Shown: positions 34,865 through 44,212, counted from the first letter of the stretch. The stretch is DNA of 64,000 nt from Rathayibacter sp. VKM Ac-2754 (GCF_009807095.1 NZ_WUCC01000002.1:372001-436000), one strand, 5' to 3'. The notes: a model not told the origin generated them from the letters alone. Translations and numbers: made by a program.

Positions 34865-34887
34865 GGGACGTCCTGTGCGGAGACCGC

Positions 34888-35232
34888 CTAGGAGCGCTTC
34901 TCCTTGATCTTGGCCTTCTTGCCGCGGAGGTTGCGCAGGTAGTACAGCTTCGCGCGACGCACGTCACCGCGGGTGACGACCTCGATGTGGTCGATCACCG
35001 GGGAGTGCACCGGGAAGGTGCGCTCGACGCCGACCTGGAAGCTGACCTTGCGGACCGTGAAGGTCTCGCGGACGCCCTCGTTGGAGCGGCCGATGACGAC
35101 GCCCTGGAAGACCTGGATGCGCGAGCGCGAGCCCTCGACGATGTTGACGTGGACCTTGACGGTGTCGCCGGCGCGGAAGTCGGGGATGTCGGTCCGGAGG
35201 GACGCCGCATCGACGGAATCGAGGATGTGCAT
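34888..35232 (-). CDS. rplS: 50S ribosomal protein L19
   Basis: This 114-residue protein of the 30S-50S interface shows [49 protein letters not shown] and [18 protein letters not shown], the L19 family pattern over full length. It follows trmD in many bacteria, but here it lies beside lepB, the other common actinobacterial arrangement. Confidence 0.97.
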   Translation of the reverse strand: MHILDSVDAASLRTDIPDFRAGDTVKVHVNIVEGSRSRIQVFQGVVIGRSNEGVRETFTVRKVSFQVGVERTFPVHSPVIDHIEVVTRGDVRRAKLYYLRNLRGKKAKIKEKRS

Positions 35233-35398
35233 GGTGTATCGCTCTCCGTGCCCGCCACAGGTCGAGCACCGTTTCGTTGAATGGGAGTCGGTGCGTGCCC
35301 GCGTCTAGACGGCTCCCCTGTGGCAGAGCCTGCGCGAGGCACAAGCGCTTATTCTGTCACGCCGCGAGAGTCGGCGTCAAAGCCGGAGGCGCACCGCG

Positions 35399-35878
35399 TC
35401 AGAGGACGAGGGTCTGCCCGTCCTGCGGGCGCTCCGGGTCGAAGCCGTCGCCGACGACGGCCGGGTGTGCGGCCTGGGCCGACGTCGCCTCCGCGAACGC
35501 CAGGAGGGTGGCTCGCGCGTCGTGGAGGAAGCGCCACGTCGAGTGCCAGAAGGCGATGACCCCGAGCAGGACCGAGAGCAGGCCGATCGCCCAGGCTCCG
35601 GGAGGGAAGAACCCGAACGCGATCAGGGACGCGTGCCAGGCGCCGAGAGCGGCGACGTCGCCCCACGCCGGGGTCCGCGTCGGCCGCACAGTCACCCGGA
35701 AAGAGACGATGCCGGCCACGACCGCCAGGCTGACCGCCAGAATGGGGAGGGCGATGACGAGACCGAGGACGGTCCACCCGCTCGATCCCCCGAAGAGTCC
35801 GTACCCGAGGAGGATCCACAGGGGCAGGACGATCGCGGCCGGATACTGCCAGGAACCGAAAGCCCGTCGCGTGCGCAT
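35399..35878 (-). CDS. Small four-TM membrane protein
   Basis: The 159-residue protein starts MRTRRAFGSWQYPAAIVLPLW and has four hydrophobic segments (about residues 12-32, 36-58, 72-95, 98-120), then a helical tail containing WRFLHDARATLLAFAEATSAQ. No family recognised. The longer open frame upstream runs into the divergent map gene and is not used. Confidence 0.65.
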   Translation of the reverse strand: MRTRRAFGSWQYPAAIVLPLWILLGYGLFGGSSGWTVLGLVIALPILAVSLAVVAGIVSFRVTVRPTRTPAWGDVAALGAWHASLIAFGFFPPGAWAIGLLSVLLGVIAFWHSTWRFLHDARATLLAFAEATSAQAAHPAVVGDGFDPERPQDGQTLVL

Positions 35879-35936
35879 GCACCGACCGTACCCACGACCG
35901 CTGAACAACGCCTCAGCGACTCCCGAGAGGATCAGG

Positions 35937-36704
35937 ATGATCGAGCTACGCACCCCCGCCGAGATCGAGGAGATGCGCCCCGCCGGCCGTTTCGTCGCCG
36001 AGGTCCTCCGGGCGACGGCTGCCGCCGCCGGAGTGGGTGTGAACCTCCTCGAGCTCGACCGCCTCGCCCACGACATGATCCGCAGCGCCGGCGCCGAGTC
36101 GTGCTACATCGACTACCACCCCTCGTTCGGCGCCAGCCCGTTCGGCAAGGTGCTCTGCACCTCGGTCAACGACGCCGTGCTGCACGGCCTGCCGTTCGAC
36201 TACCGGCTGCGCGACGGCGACCTGCTGACCCTCGACTTCGCGGCGTCCGTCGACGGCTGGGTCGCCGACTCCGCCCTGAGCATCGTCGTCGGCACTCCGC
36301 GCGCCGAGGACCTCGCCCTGATCGACACGACGACCCGCGCGCTCGACGCCGGCATCGCCGCCGCACGTCCGGGCGGCAAGATCGGCGACATCTCGGCCGC
36401 GATCGCCGCCGTGGCCCGCGCCGAGGGTCTCTCGATCAACACCGACTTCGGCGGGCACGGCGTCGGACGGACGATGCACGGCGACCCGCACATCGCGAAC
36501 GACGGACGCGCCGGCCGCGGCTACCCGCTGCGCCCGGGCCTCGTGGTCGCCATCGAGCCGTGGTTCCTGCAGTCGACCGACAAGATCTTCACCGACAAGG
36601 ACGGCTGGACCCTCCGCAGCCGCGACGGCTCGCGCGGGGCTCACATGGAGCACACGATCGCGATCACCGAGACGGGCGTCGAGGTGCTGACGGCGCGCAG
36701 CTGA
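35937..36704 (+). CDS. map: Methionine aminopeptidase type I
   Basis: The 255-residue enzyme removes initiator Met. Metal ligands are visible in order: TLDFAASVDGWVADSA (two Asp), GGHGVGRTMH (His), AIEPWF (Glu) and HMEHTIAI (Glu). The substrate His is in AVLHGLPFDY. No SH3-type N-terminal extension is present. The gene stands alone, followed by a cluster of intergenic repeats, so it may be a second MetAP copy rather than the one of the secY-adk locus. Confidence 0.92.
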   Translation: MIELRTPAEIEEMRPAGRFVAEVLRATAAAAGVGVNLLELDRLAHDMIRSAGAESCYIDYHPSFGASPFGKVLCTSVNDAVLHGLPFDYRLRDGDLLTLDFAASVDGWVADSALSIVVGTPRAEDLALIDTTTRALDAGIAAARPGGKIGDISAAIAAVARAEGLSINTDFGGHGVGRTMHGDPHIANDGRAGRGYPLRPGLVVAIEPWFLQSTDKIFTDKDGWTLRSRDGSRGAHMEHTIAITETGVEVLTARS

Positions 36705-36880
36705 CCGTTCGGCTCGCAGGAACCGCTTCGGCTCGCAGGAATCCGCAGTTCCTGCGAGCCGAACGTGCTTCTGCGACCCGGAGGTCGTCGGGCCCGCATC
36801 CCGGGCTCGTCGGATCGAGTTCGGCTCGTCAGAATCGGCGGTTTCTGCGAGCCGAACGGGATTCCGCGAGCCGGAGGTGC
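36705..36880. repeat. GTTCGGCTCGCAGGAA palindromic repeats, copies 2 and 3
   Basis: A half copy at 36707-36725 is followed by two full copies (about 36726-36790 and 36819-36877). Each has a left arm GTTCGGCTCG(CA)GAATC, an inverted right arm TCTGCGAGCCGAAC, and a tail GCGAGCCGGAGGT. They share the unit at 12338-12415. They fill the map-merR gap and may act as terminator or protein-binding sites. Confidence 0.75.
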
Positions 36881-36897
36881 GCGTGGTGGACAGCGGC

Positions 36898-36910
36898 ACT
36901 ATCGGATAGT
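36898..36910. promoter_or_regulatory. Dyad upstream of the MerR-type gene
   Basis: ACTATC-G-GATAGT, a perfect 6-bp dyad 12 bp before the regulator's ATG. It suits an autoregulatory operator or part of the promoter. Confidence 0.45.
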
Positions 36911-36922
36911 CATACTCTCTGT

Positions 36923-37543
36923 ATGCGCATCTCCGAGCTCAGCGAGGCCAGCGGCATCAGCGTGGCGACGATCAAGTACTACATCCGCGAGGGGATCCTC
37001 GCCCCCGGCCTCCCCTCCGGTCCGCAACGGGCCGACTACGGCGACGGGCACCTCGCGCGGCTGCGGCTCCTGCGGGCGCTGATCGAGAGCGGCGGAGTCG
37101 GCATCGCCGGCGCCAAGCGCATCACCACCGTGCTCGACCGCGGGGATCCGCCCTCGGTCGCGTTCGAGGTCGCGCAGGACGTCGTCTCGGCGAACGCCGA
37201 CTCGGCGACACCTGCGTCGGCGGAGGCGGTGGACCGCGTCCGCTCGCTGGTCGGCGAGGACGTCTGCGGACACCCCGCGGTCGCCACGGCGGCGCGCGCG
37301 CTCGACGCTCTCGAGGTGTCGGGCGGCGCGATGACCCCGGCGTGGCTCGAGAGCTACGCGGAGGCGGCCCGGATCGTCGCCCGCGCCGATCTCGACGAGC
37401 TCGAGGCCCGGACGAGCGTCAGCGAGCAGGCGTCGATCGCCGCCGTCGGCACGGCGATGGGCGACGTGGTGCTGCAGTCGCTGCGCCGGATCGCGCAGGC
37501 GACCGAGACGAAGGCCCGCTTCGGCGCGGGAGCCGGACGGTGA
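36923..37543 (+). CDS. MerR family transcriptional regulator
   Basis: The 206-residue protein has a winged-helix N-terminus typical of MerR: MRISELSEASGISVATIKYYIREGIL (with the strongly conserved YYIREGLL-like segment) and GHLARLRLLRALIESGGVGI. The C-terminal effector region (about 130 residues) is Ala-rich and helical. Unlike metal-sensing MerR, it has no Cys cluster beyond one CGHP. It overlaps the next gene by 4 nt (GTGA), so it likely controls its own operon of membrane proteins. Confidence 0.88.
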   Translation: MRISELSEASGISVATIKYYIREGILAPGLPSGPQRADYGDGHLARLRLLRALIESGGVGIAGAKRITTVLDRGDPPSVAFEVAQDVVSANADSATPASAEAVDRVRSLVGEDVCGHPAVATAARALDALEVSGGAMTPAWLESYAEAARIVARADLDELEARTSVSEQASIAAVGTAMGDVVLQSLRRIAQATETKARFGAGAGR

Positions 37544-38496
37544 GCGTCGCGACCACGCGGCTCGCAGCGAGCAGCGCCTCCGGACGACCCGCACCGCACC
37601 GGCCGCTGCTCGCTCTGGCGATCGTGACGGCGATCGGCGCCGCTCTCTGCGTCGTCGCCCTGGTCGTCGACCCTCGCGAGCTCGGCGGGCAGCCGCTCTG
37701 GGCGAAGCCGCTCAAGTTCTGCCTCTCGATCGCGGTGTACTCGGTGACCCTCGCCTGGCTGATCGGCCTCCTCCCCCGCCGCCGGCGACTCGCCTCCGCG
37801 CTCGGGACCGTCGCCGTGGTCGGACTGGTGATCGAGATGGTGATCATCGCAGGTGCGGCCGCCGTCGGGGAGACCAGCCACTTCAACGTCTCGACTCCGC
37901 TGCACACGGCGCTGTGGAGCGCGATGGCCGTCTCGATCGTGGTCGTCTGGCTGGTGACCGTCGTGCTCGCGGCGCTGCTCGTGCGGGTGCCGCTGCCGAA
38001 TCCGGCCCTCACGCTGGCCGTCCGCGCGGGCCTCGTGATCGGCCTCGTCGGCATGGCGCTCGCGTTCCTGATGACGGGTCCGACGGCGTCGCAGCTCTCG
38101 GACTACCAGGGGATCGCCGGTGCCCACGCGGTCGGCGTCGACGACGGCGGAGCGGGCCTCCCCCTGCTCGGCTGGAGCACCACCGGGGGCGACCTGCGGA
38201 TCCCGCACTTCGTCGGCATGCACGCCCTGCAGGGGCTGCCGCTGCTGGCGATCGGTCTCGACCGCCTCGCGCCGCGGGTGCGGAGGCTGCGGAGCGCGAC
38301 GACGCGCCTCCGCCTGGTCGCGATCGCCTCGATCGCGTGGGCCGCCGTGGTCGCACTGACCTGCTGGCAGGCCCTGCGCGGCCAGTCCATAGCGACTCCC
38401 GATGCCCTCACCCTCGCCGTCGGCGGAGTGGTCGCCGCGCTGCTCGTCGGGAGCACCGTCGCGGCACTGGTTCAGCGACAGGAGGCGGCTCGATGA
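37540..38496 (+). CDS. Eight-TM membrane protein of the MerR operon
   Basis: The 318-residue protein has about eight hydrophobic segments and short loops. The motifs LWAKPLKFCLSIAVY and LRIPHFVGMHALQGLPL are recognisable as a conserved actinobacterial family whose function I do not know. It is coupled to the regulator before it and to the DUF2834-like gene after it (both 4-nt overlaps), giving a three-gene unit. Confidence 0.75.
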   Translation: MSVATTRLAASSASGRPAPHRPLLALAIVTAIGAALCVVALVVDPRELGGQPLWAKPLKFCLSIAVYSVTLAWLIGLLPRRRRLASALGTVAVVGLVIEMVIIAGAAAVGETSHFNVSTPLHTALWSAMAVSIVVVWLVTVVLAALLVRVPLPNPALTLAVRAGLVIGLVGMALAFLMTGPTASQLSDYQGIAGAHAVGVDDGGAGLPLLGWSTTGGDLRIPHFVGMHALQGLPLLAIGLDRLAPRVRRLRSATTRLRLVAIASIAWAAVVALTCWQALRGQSIATPDALTLAVGGVVAALLVGSTVAALVQRQEAAR

Positions 38497-38843
38497 GTGC
38501 GCTCCGTCGCGGCTGGACGCCGCTCGCCCTGATCTACCTGGTGCTGGCGACCGCCGGCCTCGTCGGCACGTGGACGTGGAACATCCGCGCCGTGCTCGAG
38601 AGCGTCGACTTCCTCGGCGATCTCACCCGAGGCGGCCCCGCGGTGTCGTCGATCACGACCGACCTGCTCATCGTGGCCATCGCGGCCGTCGCGTTCATGG
38701 TCGTCGAGGGGCGCCGCGTCGGGATGCGCCGCGTGTGGGTCCTGGTGCTGCTCGCACCGCTGGTCGCGCTGGCGTTCGCTTTCCCGCTGTTCCTCGCGCT
38801 GCGAGAGCGCCACCTGGCGCTGAGGGCGGGGCCGGAGGACTAG
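38493..38843 (+). CDS. DUF2834-like small membrane protein
   Basis: The 116-residue protein has three hydrophobic segments (about 10-28, 50-66, 80-100). [30 protein letters not shown] and [10 protein letters not shown] fit the DUF2834 pattern. It is the last gene of the merR operon, and its stop overlaps the convergent trmD stop by 4 nt. Confidence 0.75.
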   Translation: MSALRRGWTPLALIYLVLATAGLVGTWTWNIRAVLESVDFLGDLTRGGPAVSSITTDLLIVAIAAVAFMVVEGRRVGMRRVWVLVLLAPLVALAFAFPLFLALRERHLALRAGPED

Positions 38844-39523
38844 GGCAGCAGCTCGGGACGGACGCGGCGGGTCCGCTCGACGCTCTGCTCGTGGCGCCAC
38901 GCGGCGATGGCTCCGTGGTTGCCGCTGAGCAGCACCGGAGGGACGTCGAGTCCGCGCCACGACGCCGGCTTGGTGTAGCTCGGGTACTCGAGCAGGCCGT
39001 CGGAGTGGCTCTCCTCGACGAGGCTCGCGGGATTGCCGACGACGCCCGGGACGAGCCGTCCGAGGGCCTCGATCATCGCCATCACGGCGACCTCGCCGCC
39101 GTTGAGCACGTAGTCGCCGAGGCTGATCAGCCGCACGCGCGCTCGCGAGGCGGTGTGGTCGACGACGCGCTGGTCGATGCCCTCGTAGCGGCCGCAGCCG
39201 AAGACGATCGACGACTCCAGGGCGAGCTCGCGGGCGGTCGCCTGGGTGAAGAGCTCACCGGCGGGCGACGGGAACACGACGACCGGGTCGACCGCAGGGT
39301 CGACGAGGGCGTCGAGCGCCTCACCCCACGGCTCGGGCCGCATGACCATGCCGGCGCCGCCTCCGTAGGGCGTGTCGTCGACGGTGCGGTGCCGGTCGTG
39401 GGTGAAGGAGCGCAGGTCGTGCACGCCGAGCTCGATCAGCCCGCTCTGACGCGCACGCCCGAGCAGGCTGATGTCGAGCACTCCGAAGAACTCGGGGAAG
39501 ATCGTGACGATGTCGATCCTCAC
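38840..39523 (-). CDS. trmD: tRNA (guanine-N1)-methyltransferase
   Basis: The 227-residue SPOUT enzyme modifies G37 next to the anticodon. It begins at a GTG with [12 protein letters not shown], the family N-terminus. The SAM-binding trefoil-knot motifs [13 protein letters not shown] and [12 protein letters not shown] are intact, as is the flexible-linker [14 protein letters not shown]. It overlaps rimM by 4 nt, in the usual rpsP-khpA-rimM-trmD order. Confidence 0.96.
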   Translation of the reverse strand: MRIDIVTIFPEFFGVLDISLLGRARQSGLIELGVHDLRSFTHDRHRTVDDTPYGGGAGMVMRPEPWGEALDALVDPAVDPVVVFPSPAGELFTQATARELALESSIVFGCGRYEGIDQRVVDHTASRARVRLISLGDYVLNGGEVAVMAMIEALGRLVPGVVGNPASLVEESHSDGLLEYPSYTKPASWRGLDVPPVLLSGNHGAIAAWRHEQSVERTRRVRPELLP

Positions 39524-40224
39524 GACCGGGGCTCCTCCTGAGCGGTGCCGTCGACGGTCCCGGTCTCCTCGATCGGAGCGGTCTCCTCCGCGGCGGCCTC
39601 GTCGGCCGGCTCCTGCGCGGTGAGCGCCGGATCGGCGAGGTCCACGCCGGAGAGATCGATCTCGGCAGGCTCCTCCTCGGGCGCCTCCTCGAAGAGGCCG
39701 ATCGGAGGGGTGACGGTGACGACGCCGGCGACGGGATCGATGGACGGCACGATCGCGTTCACGAACGGCACCATCACCTCGCCCGCGGGGGTCGCGACGA
39801 TCAGCAGATCCTGCGCCGGGAAGTGGTCGACGCGGCGGACCGTGCCCACCTCGACTCCGTCGCGGACGACCTTCAGGCCGACGAGCTGGTAGTCGTACCA
39901 GCTGTCGTCGTCGCCCGGCTCGGTCTGCAGGTCCTCGTCGATCCAGAGGATCGCCTTGAGGAGGGTCTCGGCCGCACTGCGGTCCTCGATGCCCTTGAAG
40001 AAGGCGACGGCGTGGCTGTTGTACCAGCGGAGCTCGACGAGCTCGAGCTTCTTGCCGTGCCACTCGGAGGTGCGGGGCACCTGGAGCGTGAAGGAGGCGC
40101 CGGGCGTGAAGCGCTTGCCGGGCTCGTCCGTGTAGAGCTCGAGCTTGATCGCGCCCTTGAGCCCGTGGGCCTTGGTCAATCGGGCGACGCGGAGCTGCGT
40201 CGTGCCCGTCTCGGGGATCGACAC
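39520..40224 (-). CDS. rimM: Ribosome maturation factor RimM with acidic tail
   Basis: The core (about residues 1-172) has the N-terminal RimM barrel ([22 protein letters not shown]) and the PRC-barrel part ([38 protein letters not shown]). It assists 16S processing by binding S19. The last 60 residues are an acidic Ala/Glu/Thr-rich extension not found in most RimM proteins, similar in style to the tails on the S2 and S16 proteins here. Confidence 0.95.
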   Translation of the reverse strand: MSIPETGTTQLRVARLTKAHGLKGAIKLELYTDEPGKRFTPGASFTLQVPRTSEWHGKKLELVELRWYNSHAVAFFKGIEDRSAAETLLKAILWIDEDLQTEPGDDDSWYDYQLVGLKVVRDGVEVGTVRRVDHFPAQDLLIVATPAGEVMVPFVNAIVPSIDPVAGVVTVTPPIGLFEEAPEEEPAEIDLSGVDLADPALTAQEPADEAAAEETAPIEETGTVDGTAQEEPRS

Positions 40225-40226
40225 CT

Positions 40227-40463
40227 CTACTTGTCGGTGTCGACGACGTCGACGCGCACGCGACGCCCGTCGGCGAGAGCGGCGACCAGGGTGCGGACGG
40301 CCTTGGCGGTGCGGCCGGAACGTCCGATCACGCGGCCGAGGTCCTCGGGGTGCACGCGCACCTCGAGGACCTCTCCGCGTGGGGAGCTCGCAGCCACGAC
40401 ACGGACCTCATCGGGGTTCTCGACGATCCCCTTGACGAGGTGTTCGACGGCAGGAGCGAGCAT
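40227..40463 (-). CDS. khpA: KH-domain RNA-binding protein KhpA
   Basis: The 78-residue single KH domain contains [18 protein letters not shown], the GxxG RNA-binding loop. It is encoded between rpsP and rimM with gaps of 2-3 nt, as in most actinobacteria. KhpA often pairs with a Jag/KhpB protein, not seen in this window. Confidence 0.93.
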   Translation of the reverse strand: MLAPAVEHLVKGIVENPDEVRVVAASSPRGEVLEVRVHPEDLGRVIGRSGRTAKAVRTLVAALADGRRVRVDVVDTDK

Positions 40464-40466
40464 CGA

Positions 40467-40880
40467 CTACGCCTCGGTGGAGGTCTCGTCGGCGGCGTCG
40501 GCCTCGGGCGCGGCGACCTTGGCCGGAGCCTCGGACTTCGGCTTGAGGACGGGCTTCTTCTTGGCGTCGATGACGTAGGGAGCCTTGGGCTCCTTGACCT
40601 TGACGGTGCTGACGGCGTCGGCGTCGCCCTTGAAGCGGCCCCAATCGCCGGTCAGCTTGAGGATCGCGGCGACCTGCTCGGTCGGCTGCGCGCCGACTCC
40701 GAGCCAGTACTGCGCGCGCTCCGAGTCGACCTGGATGAACGAGGGCTCCTCGGTCGGGTGGTACTTGCCGATCTCCTCGATCACGCGGCCGTCGCGCTTG
40801 GTGCGCGAGTCGGCGACGACGATGCGGTAGTAGGGCGCCCGGATCTTGCCGAGGCGCTTCAGACGAATCTTGACAGCCAC
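40467..40880 (-). CDS. rpsP: 30S ribosomal protein S16 with extended tail
   Basis: The start is the GTG of [24 protein letters not shown] at 40880, the normal S16 N-terminus. The S16 core covers about 85 residues ([28 protein letters not shown]). The remaining 50 form a Lys/Pro then Glu/Asp-rich tail, common in actinobacteria. Total length is 137. It is the first gene of the rpsP-khpA-rimM-trmD operon. Confidence 0.96.
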   Translation of the reverse strand: MAVKIRLKRLGKIRAPYYRIVVADSRTKRDGRVIEEIGKYHPTEEPSFIQVDSERAQYWLGVGAQPTEQVAAILKLTGDWGRFKGDADAVSTVKVKEPKAPYVIDAKKKPVLKPKSEAPAKVAAPEADAADETSTEA

Positions 40881-41188
40881 AATTCTCCTGTGTGGTCGTT
40901 GACCAGATGATGGTCGGTGATGGATGAACTGAGCCGTGAGCGTGGGGGCACACCCGGCCGGAAGCTCGAGGGGGTTTCGTCGGCGGTGAGTAGAGGGTCG
41001 ACCGCCTCGGACCCGACGGATCATTCTGCCAGAAAAACGCCCGGTCTGCGGGCCCGACACCCGGGCACATGCTGCGGGAGCCGCTGAGCGCCGCCGGGAG
41101 CGCGTCGGAGGCGGCGCTCGGGCGCCGGATGCGAGGATGTCCACGCGCGCCCCGACCCTGCGGGCGCCGGATCGACGAGGACGCCGTC
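40881..41188. other. 308-bp divergent intergenic region
   Basis: Between rpsP and the YbdK-type ligase gene. It must hold both promoters. No specific site is clear. Confidence 0.4.
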
Positions 41189-42334
41189 ATGGAGATCAGC
41201 TTCGCCCCCTCCGCCCGCTCGACCCTCGGGATCGAGTGGGAGGTCGCCATCGTCGACCGCGAGACCGGCGACCTCGCCAACGTCGCGGATGTCGTGCTCG
41301 AGGCTCTCCGCGGCGACGACGGCGAACCGCATCCGCAGATCACCGGCGAGCTCCTGCGCAACACGGTCGAGCTCGTGTCCGGAGTCCACGACACGGTGCG
41401 CGATGCCGTCGCCGACCTGCAGGACCAGCTGCGGCAGGTGCGCGAGATCACCGACCCGATGGGGCTCGACCTCGTCTGCTCGGGGACGCATCCGTTCGCG
41501 CAGTGGTACGACCAGAGCATCACCGACAAGGAGCGCTACCACCGGCTCATCGACCGGACCCAGTGGTGGGGCCGCAACATGATGATCTGGGGCATCCACG
41601 TGCACGTCGGCATCGAGGATCGCGACAAGGTCCTCGCCATCCTCAACTCGCTGCTCGACTACTACCCGCACCTGCAGGCGCTCTCGGCGTCGAGCCCGTT
41701 CTGGGGCGGGGTCGACACGGGCTACGCGTCGAACCGCGCGCTGATGTTCCAGCAGCTGCCGACCGCCGGGCTGCCTCCGCAGTTCGGCGCCTGGGCGAAC
41801 TACGAGGAGTACGTCGACGACATGATGCGCACCGGCGTCATCGACGACCACACGGAGGTGCGCTGGGACATCCGCCCGTCGCCGCAGTGGGGCACGCTCG
41901 AGATGCGGGCCTGCGACGGCCTGTCGTCGGCGGAGGAGATCGGAGCGGTCGCCGCGCTCATCCAGTGCCTGGTCGAGCATCTCTCGACGCGGCTCGACGC
42001 CGGCGAGGACCTGCCGACGATGCAGCCCTGGTACGTGCGCGAGAACAAGTGGCGGGCGGCCAGGTACGGACTCGACGCCGAGATCATCCTGGACGCGGCA
42101 GGAGCCGAGCGGCTCGTCACCGACGACATCCGCGATCTGCTGCAGACCCTCGCGCCCGTCGCCGAGCGGCTCGACTGCGCGACGGAGCTCGCCGACGTCG
42201 AGCTGATCCTCGTCGCGGGCGCGAGCTACCAGCGGCAGCTGCGGACCGCCGCCGAGAACGACGGCGACCTCAGGGCCGTCGTCCGGGCGCTGGCGGGCGA
42301 GCTGCGCGACGGACTCCGGGACCCTCGGGCATGA
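41189..42334 (+). CDS. YbdK-type carboxylate-amine ligase (glutamate-cysteine ligase family 2)
   Basis: The 381-residue protein begins MEISFAPSARSTLGIEWEVAIVD, typical of the YbdK/GCS2 family. Other family motifs are GELLRNTVELVSGVH, WWGRNMMIWGIHVHVGIED and WGTLEMRACDGL. Members ligate Glu and Cys weakly, or other amine and carboxylate pairs. It is coupled to the next gene (4-nt overlap). A precise substrate cannot be claimed. Confidence 0.88.
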   Translation: MEISFAPSARSTLGIEWEVAIVDRETGDLANVADVVLEALRGDDGEPHPQITGELLRNTVELVSGVHDTVRDAVADLQDQLRQVREITDPMGLDLVCSGTHPFAQWYDQSITDKERYHRLIDRTQWWGRNMMIWGIHVHVGIEDRDKVLAILNSLLDYYPHLQALSASSPFWGGVDTGYASNRALMFQQLPTAGLPPQFGAWANYEEYVDDMMRTGVIDDHTEVRWDIRPSPQWGTLEMRACDGLSSAEEIGAVAALIQCLVEHLSTRLDAGEDLPTMQPWYVRENKWRAARYGLDAEIILDAAGAERLVTDDIRDLLQTLAPVAERLDCATELADVELILVAGASYQRQLRTAAENDGDLRAVVRALAGELRDGLRDPRA

Positions 42335-43098
42335 GGCGCGCGGGCGTGCCGTCGGCGGTGGCGCTGCTCGGGGTGCTCGCTCTCGCGGGATGCTCGGCGG
42401 CGCTCCCGGCGGCGACCGCCGATGCGACCACCACGGCTCGTCCGAGCGAGAGCACGAGTACGGGCGCCGATCCGGAGCGGCTCCTGCCGGGCACGCCGAT
42501 CCCGGCCGGATCGCGCATCACGGTCGTCGGCGACAGCATCGTGCGGGGCTACGGGCTCGAGCCCGAGGCGGCCTGGCCGATCCTCGCGGGCGACGCGTTC
42601 GGCTGGAGCGTCACCAACCTCGGCTGCGACGGCGGCGGATTCGTGCAGCCCGGCGCGTGCGGCGAGCCGATCGGCGACCGCGGCGAGGAGATCGCCGCGA
42701 CGGGTCCCGATGTGGTCATCGTCATCGCGAGCAGCAACGACCTCGGCTCCCCGAGCGACCAGGTGACCGACGCGATCCCTCCGGCCGTCGCGGCGATCGC
42801 GGACGCGGTGCCCTCGGCCCGGCTGATCGCGCTCGACTCGGTCTGGGGGCCCGATCCGCGCCCCGCCGACCTCGACGCGTACGACGCGGCCCTCGTCGCG
42901 GCCGTGACCGCGGCGGGGGGCACCGCCCTGGAGTACCCGGACCCGCTGCGGGCGGACGGGCTCCTCGCGGCGGACGGGGTGCACCCCACCGAGGCCGGTC
43001 AGCTCGCCCTCGCCGAGGCGTTCGCGCTGGCGATCGAGAAGGCCGGGCTCTCGGAGGCTGCGCCCACCGACGTGCGGGCGACGGACGCGCCGGACTGA
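42331..43098 (+). CDS. SGNH-hydrolase lipoprotein
   Basis: The 255-residue protein has a lipobox LALAGCS at about residues 15-21 and a Ser/Thr-rich linker. The SGNH/GDSL blocks are VVGDSIVRG (nucleophile Ser), SVTNLGCDGGGF, ASSNDLGSP (Asn) and DGVHPTEAG (Asp-x-x-His). It should be an esterase or acyl hydrolase anchored outside the membrane. It overlaps the ligase gene by 4 nt. Confidence 0.85.
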   Translation: MRRAGVPSAVALLGVLALAGCSAALPAATADATTTARPSESTSTGADPERLLPGTPIPAGSRITVVGDSIVRGYGLEPEAAWPILAGDAFGWSVTNLGCDGGGFVQPGACGEPIGDRGEEIAATGPDVVIVIASSNDLGSPSDQVTDAIPPAVAAIADAVPSARLIALDSVWGPDPRPADLDAYDAALVAAVTAAGGTALEYPDPLRADGLLAADGVHPTEAGQLALAEAFALAIEKAGLSEAAPTDVRATDAPD

Positions 43099-43124
43099 GC
43101 CCGCTCCGACAGCGGAGGGGGCTC
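43097..43124. terminator. Bidirectional hairpin between convergent genes
   Basis: GAGCCCGCTCCG pairs with CGGAGGGGGCTC (one mismatch) across a short loop, at the end of the SGNH gene and facing the LLM oxidoreductase gene. Confidence 0.65.
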
Positions 43125-43163
43125 GCACGCCCTCGGCGCACGGCCCCCTCAGCCGGCGACGCG

Positions 43164-43982
43164 TCAGGCGTTCTTGCCGTCGCGCCAGGACAGGAGCTCG
43201 CGCACCGGCGCGAGATCGATGTCCGGACCGGTGATGCCGAGGGTGAAGAGGCGCGCGCCGAGCTCGAACTGCTCGTCGAGCACACCGAAGGAGGCGTCGC
43301 CGACTCCGCCGCGCACGCTCGCGCCGGTCGAGATCTCGATGGCGGCCATGTCGCGGTCGACGCGGCCGCACCACTCCGACAGCACGCCGAGCTTGCGCTC
43401 GAGCGTCGGGACGTCGGAGAAGCTGTGCCAGATGTCGGCGTGCTCGGCGACGATGCGCAGCGTCTTCTTCTCGCCGCCTCCGCCGATCATCACGGGGATG
43501 TCGCGGGTGGGAGCCGGGTTGAGCTTCTCCCAGCGGCTGCGGATGCGCGGCATCGCCTCGGACAGCTCGTCGAGGCGAGAGCCGGCCGTGCCGAACTCGT
43601 AGCCGTACTCCTGGTAGTCGCGCTCGAACCAGCCGGAGCCGATGCCGAAGATCAGGCGACCCTCCGCGCCCTTGGCGCTGATGTGGTCGACGGTGCGGGC
43701 CATGTCGGCGAGCAGATCGGGGTTGCGGTAGCTGTTGCAGGTCACGAGCGGGCCGAACTCGATCCTGCTGGTCTGCTCGGCCCAGGCGGCGAGCATGCTC
43801 CAGCCCTCGAAGTGCAGGCCGTCGGGCTCGCCCGACAGGGGGAAGAAGTGATCCCAGTTGAAGGCGATGTCCACGCCCATGTCCTCGATCTCGGCGAGCG
43901 TGTCGCGGATGACCTCGTAGGGGACGTGCTGGGGGGCGATCTGGACGCCGATGCGGACGGGGCGCGCGGGTGCGGTTGTCAT
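43164..43982 (-). CDS. LLM-class F420-dependent oxidoreductase
   Basis: The 272-residue TIM-barrel protein carries the luciferase-like monooxygenase pattern: FNWDHFFPL, EFGPLVTCNSYRNPDLLADMARTVDHIS and FGIGSGWFERDYQEYGYEF, then VMIGGGGEKKTLRIVAEHADIWH. These features are shared by actinobacterial F420-dependent LLM enzymes (TIGR03560 style). Substrate unknown. It is monocistronic. Confidence 0.88.
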   Translation of the reverse strand: MTTAPARPVRIGVQIAPQHVPYEVIRDTLAEIEDMGVDIAFNWDHFFPLSGEPDGLHFEGWSMLAAWAEQTSRIEFGPLVTCNSYRNPDLLADMARTVDHISAKGAEGRLIFGIGSGWFERDYQEYGYEFGTAGSRLDELSEAMPRIRSRWEKLNPAPTRDIPVMIGGGGEKKTLRIVAEHADIWHSFSDVPTLERKLGVLSEWCGRVDRDMAAIEISTGASVRGGVGDASFGVLDEQFELGARLFTLGITGPDIDLAPVRELLSWRDGKNA

Positions 43983-44053
43983 GCCTTCACGCTAGACCTC
44001 GAGGGTGACGGGGAAGGGGTGCACTTCATCTCTCGGGCGGAGCCTTTTCCTCG

Positions 44054-44202
44054 CTGATCGAGTAGCCCGCGCAGCGGGCGTATCGAGATCCACGTCCGTC
44101 AGAAGGTGAGGGCGGACGCCTCACCTGCTGAAGTCGGTGGGTCTCGATACGCCCCTGCGGGGCTACTCGACCAGCATGGTGGCGGGGCTACTCGACCAGC
44201 AT
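44054..44202. repeat. TCTCGATACGCC...CTACTCGACCAGCA intergenic repeat cluster, copies 2-4
   Basis: An inverted copy (44054-44093), a direct copy (44141-44179) and a direct half copy (44184-44202). Each full copy has GTCTCGATACGCC, a small GC hairpin and GCTACTCGACCAGCA. The opposed copies could fold into a large cruciform. Matches the unit at 32735-32774. Confidence 0.8.
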
Positions 44203-44212
44203 GCAGTGCGCA

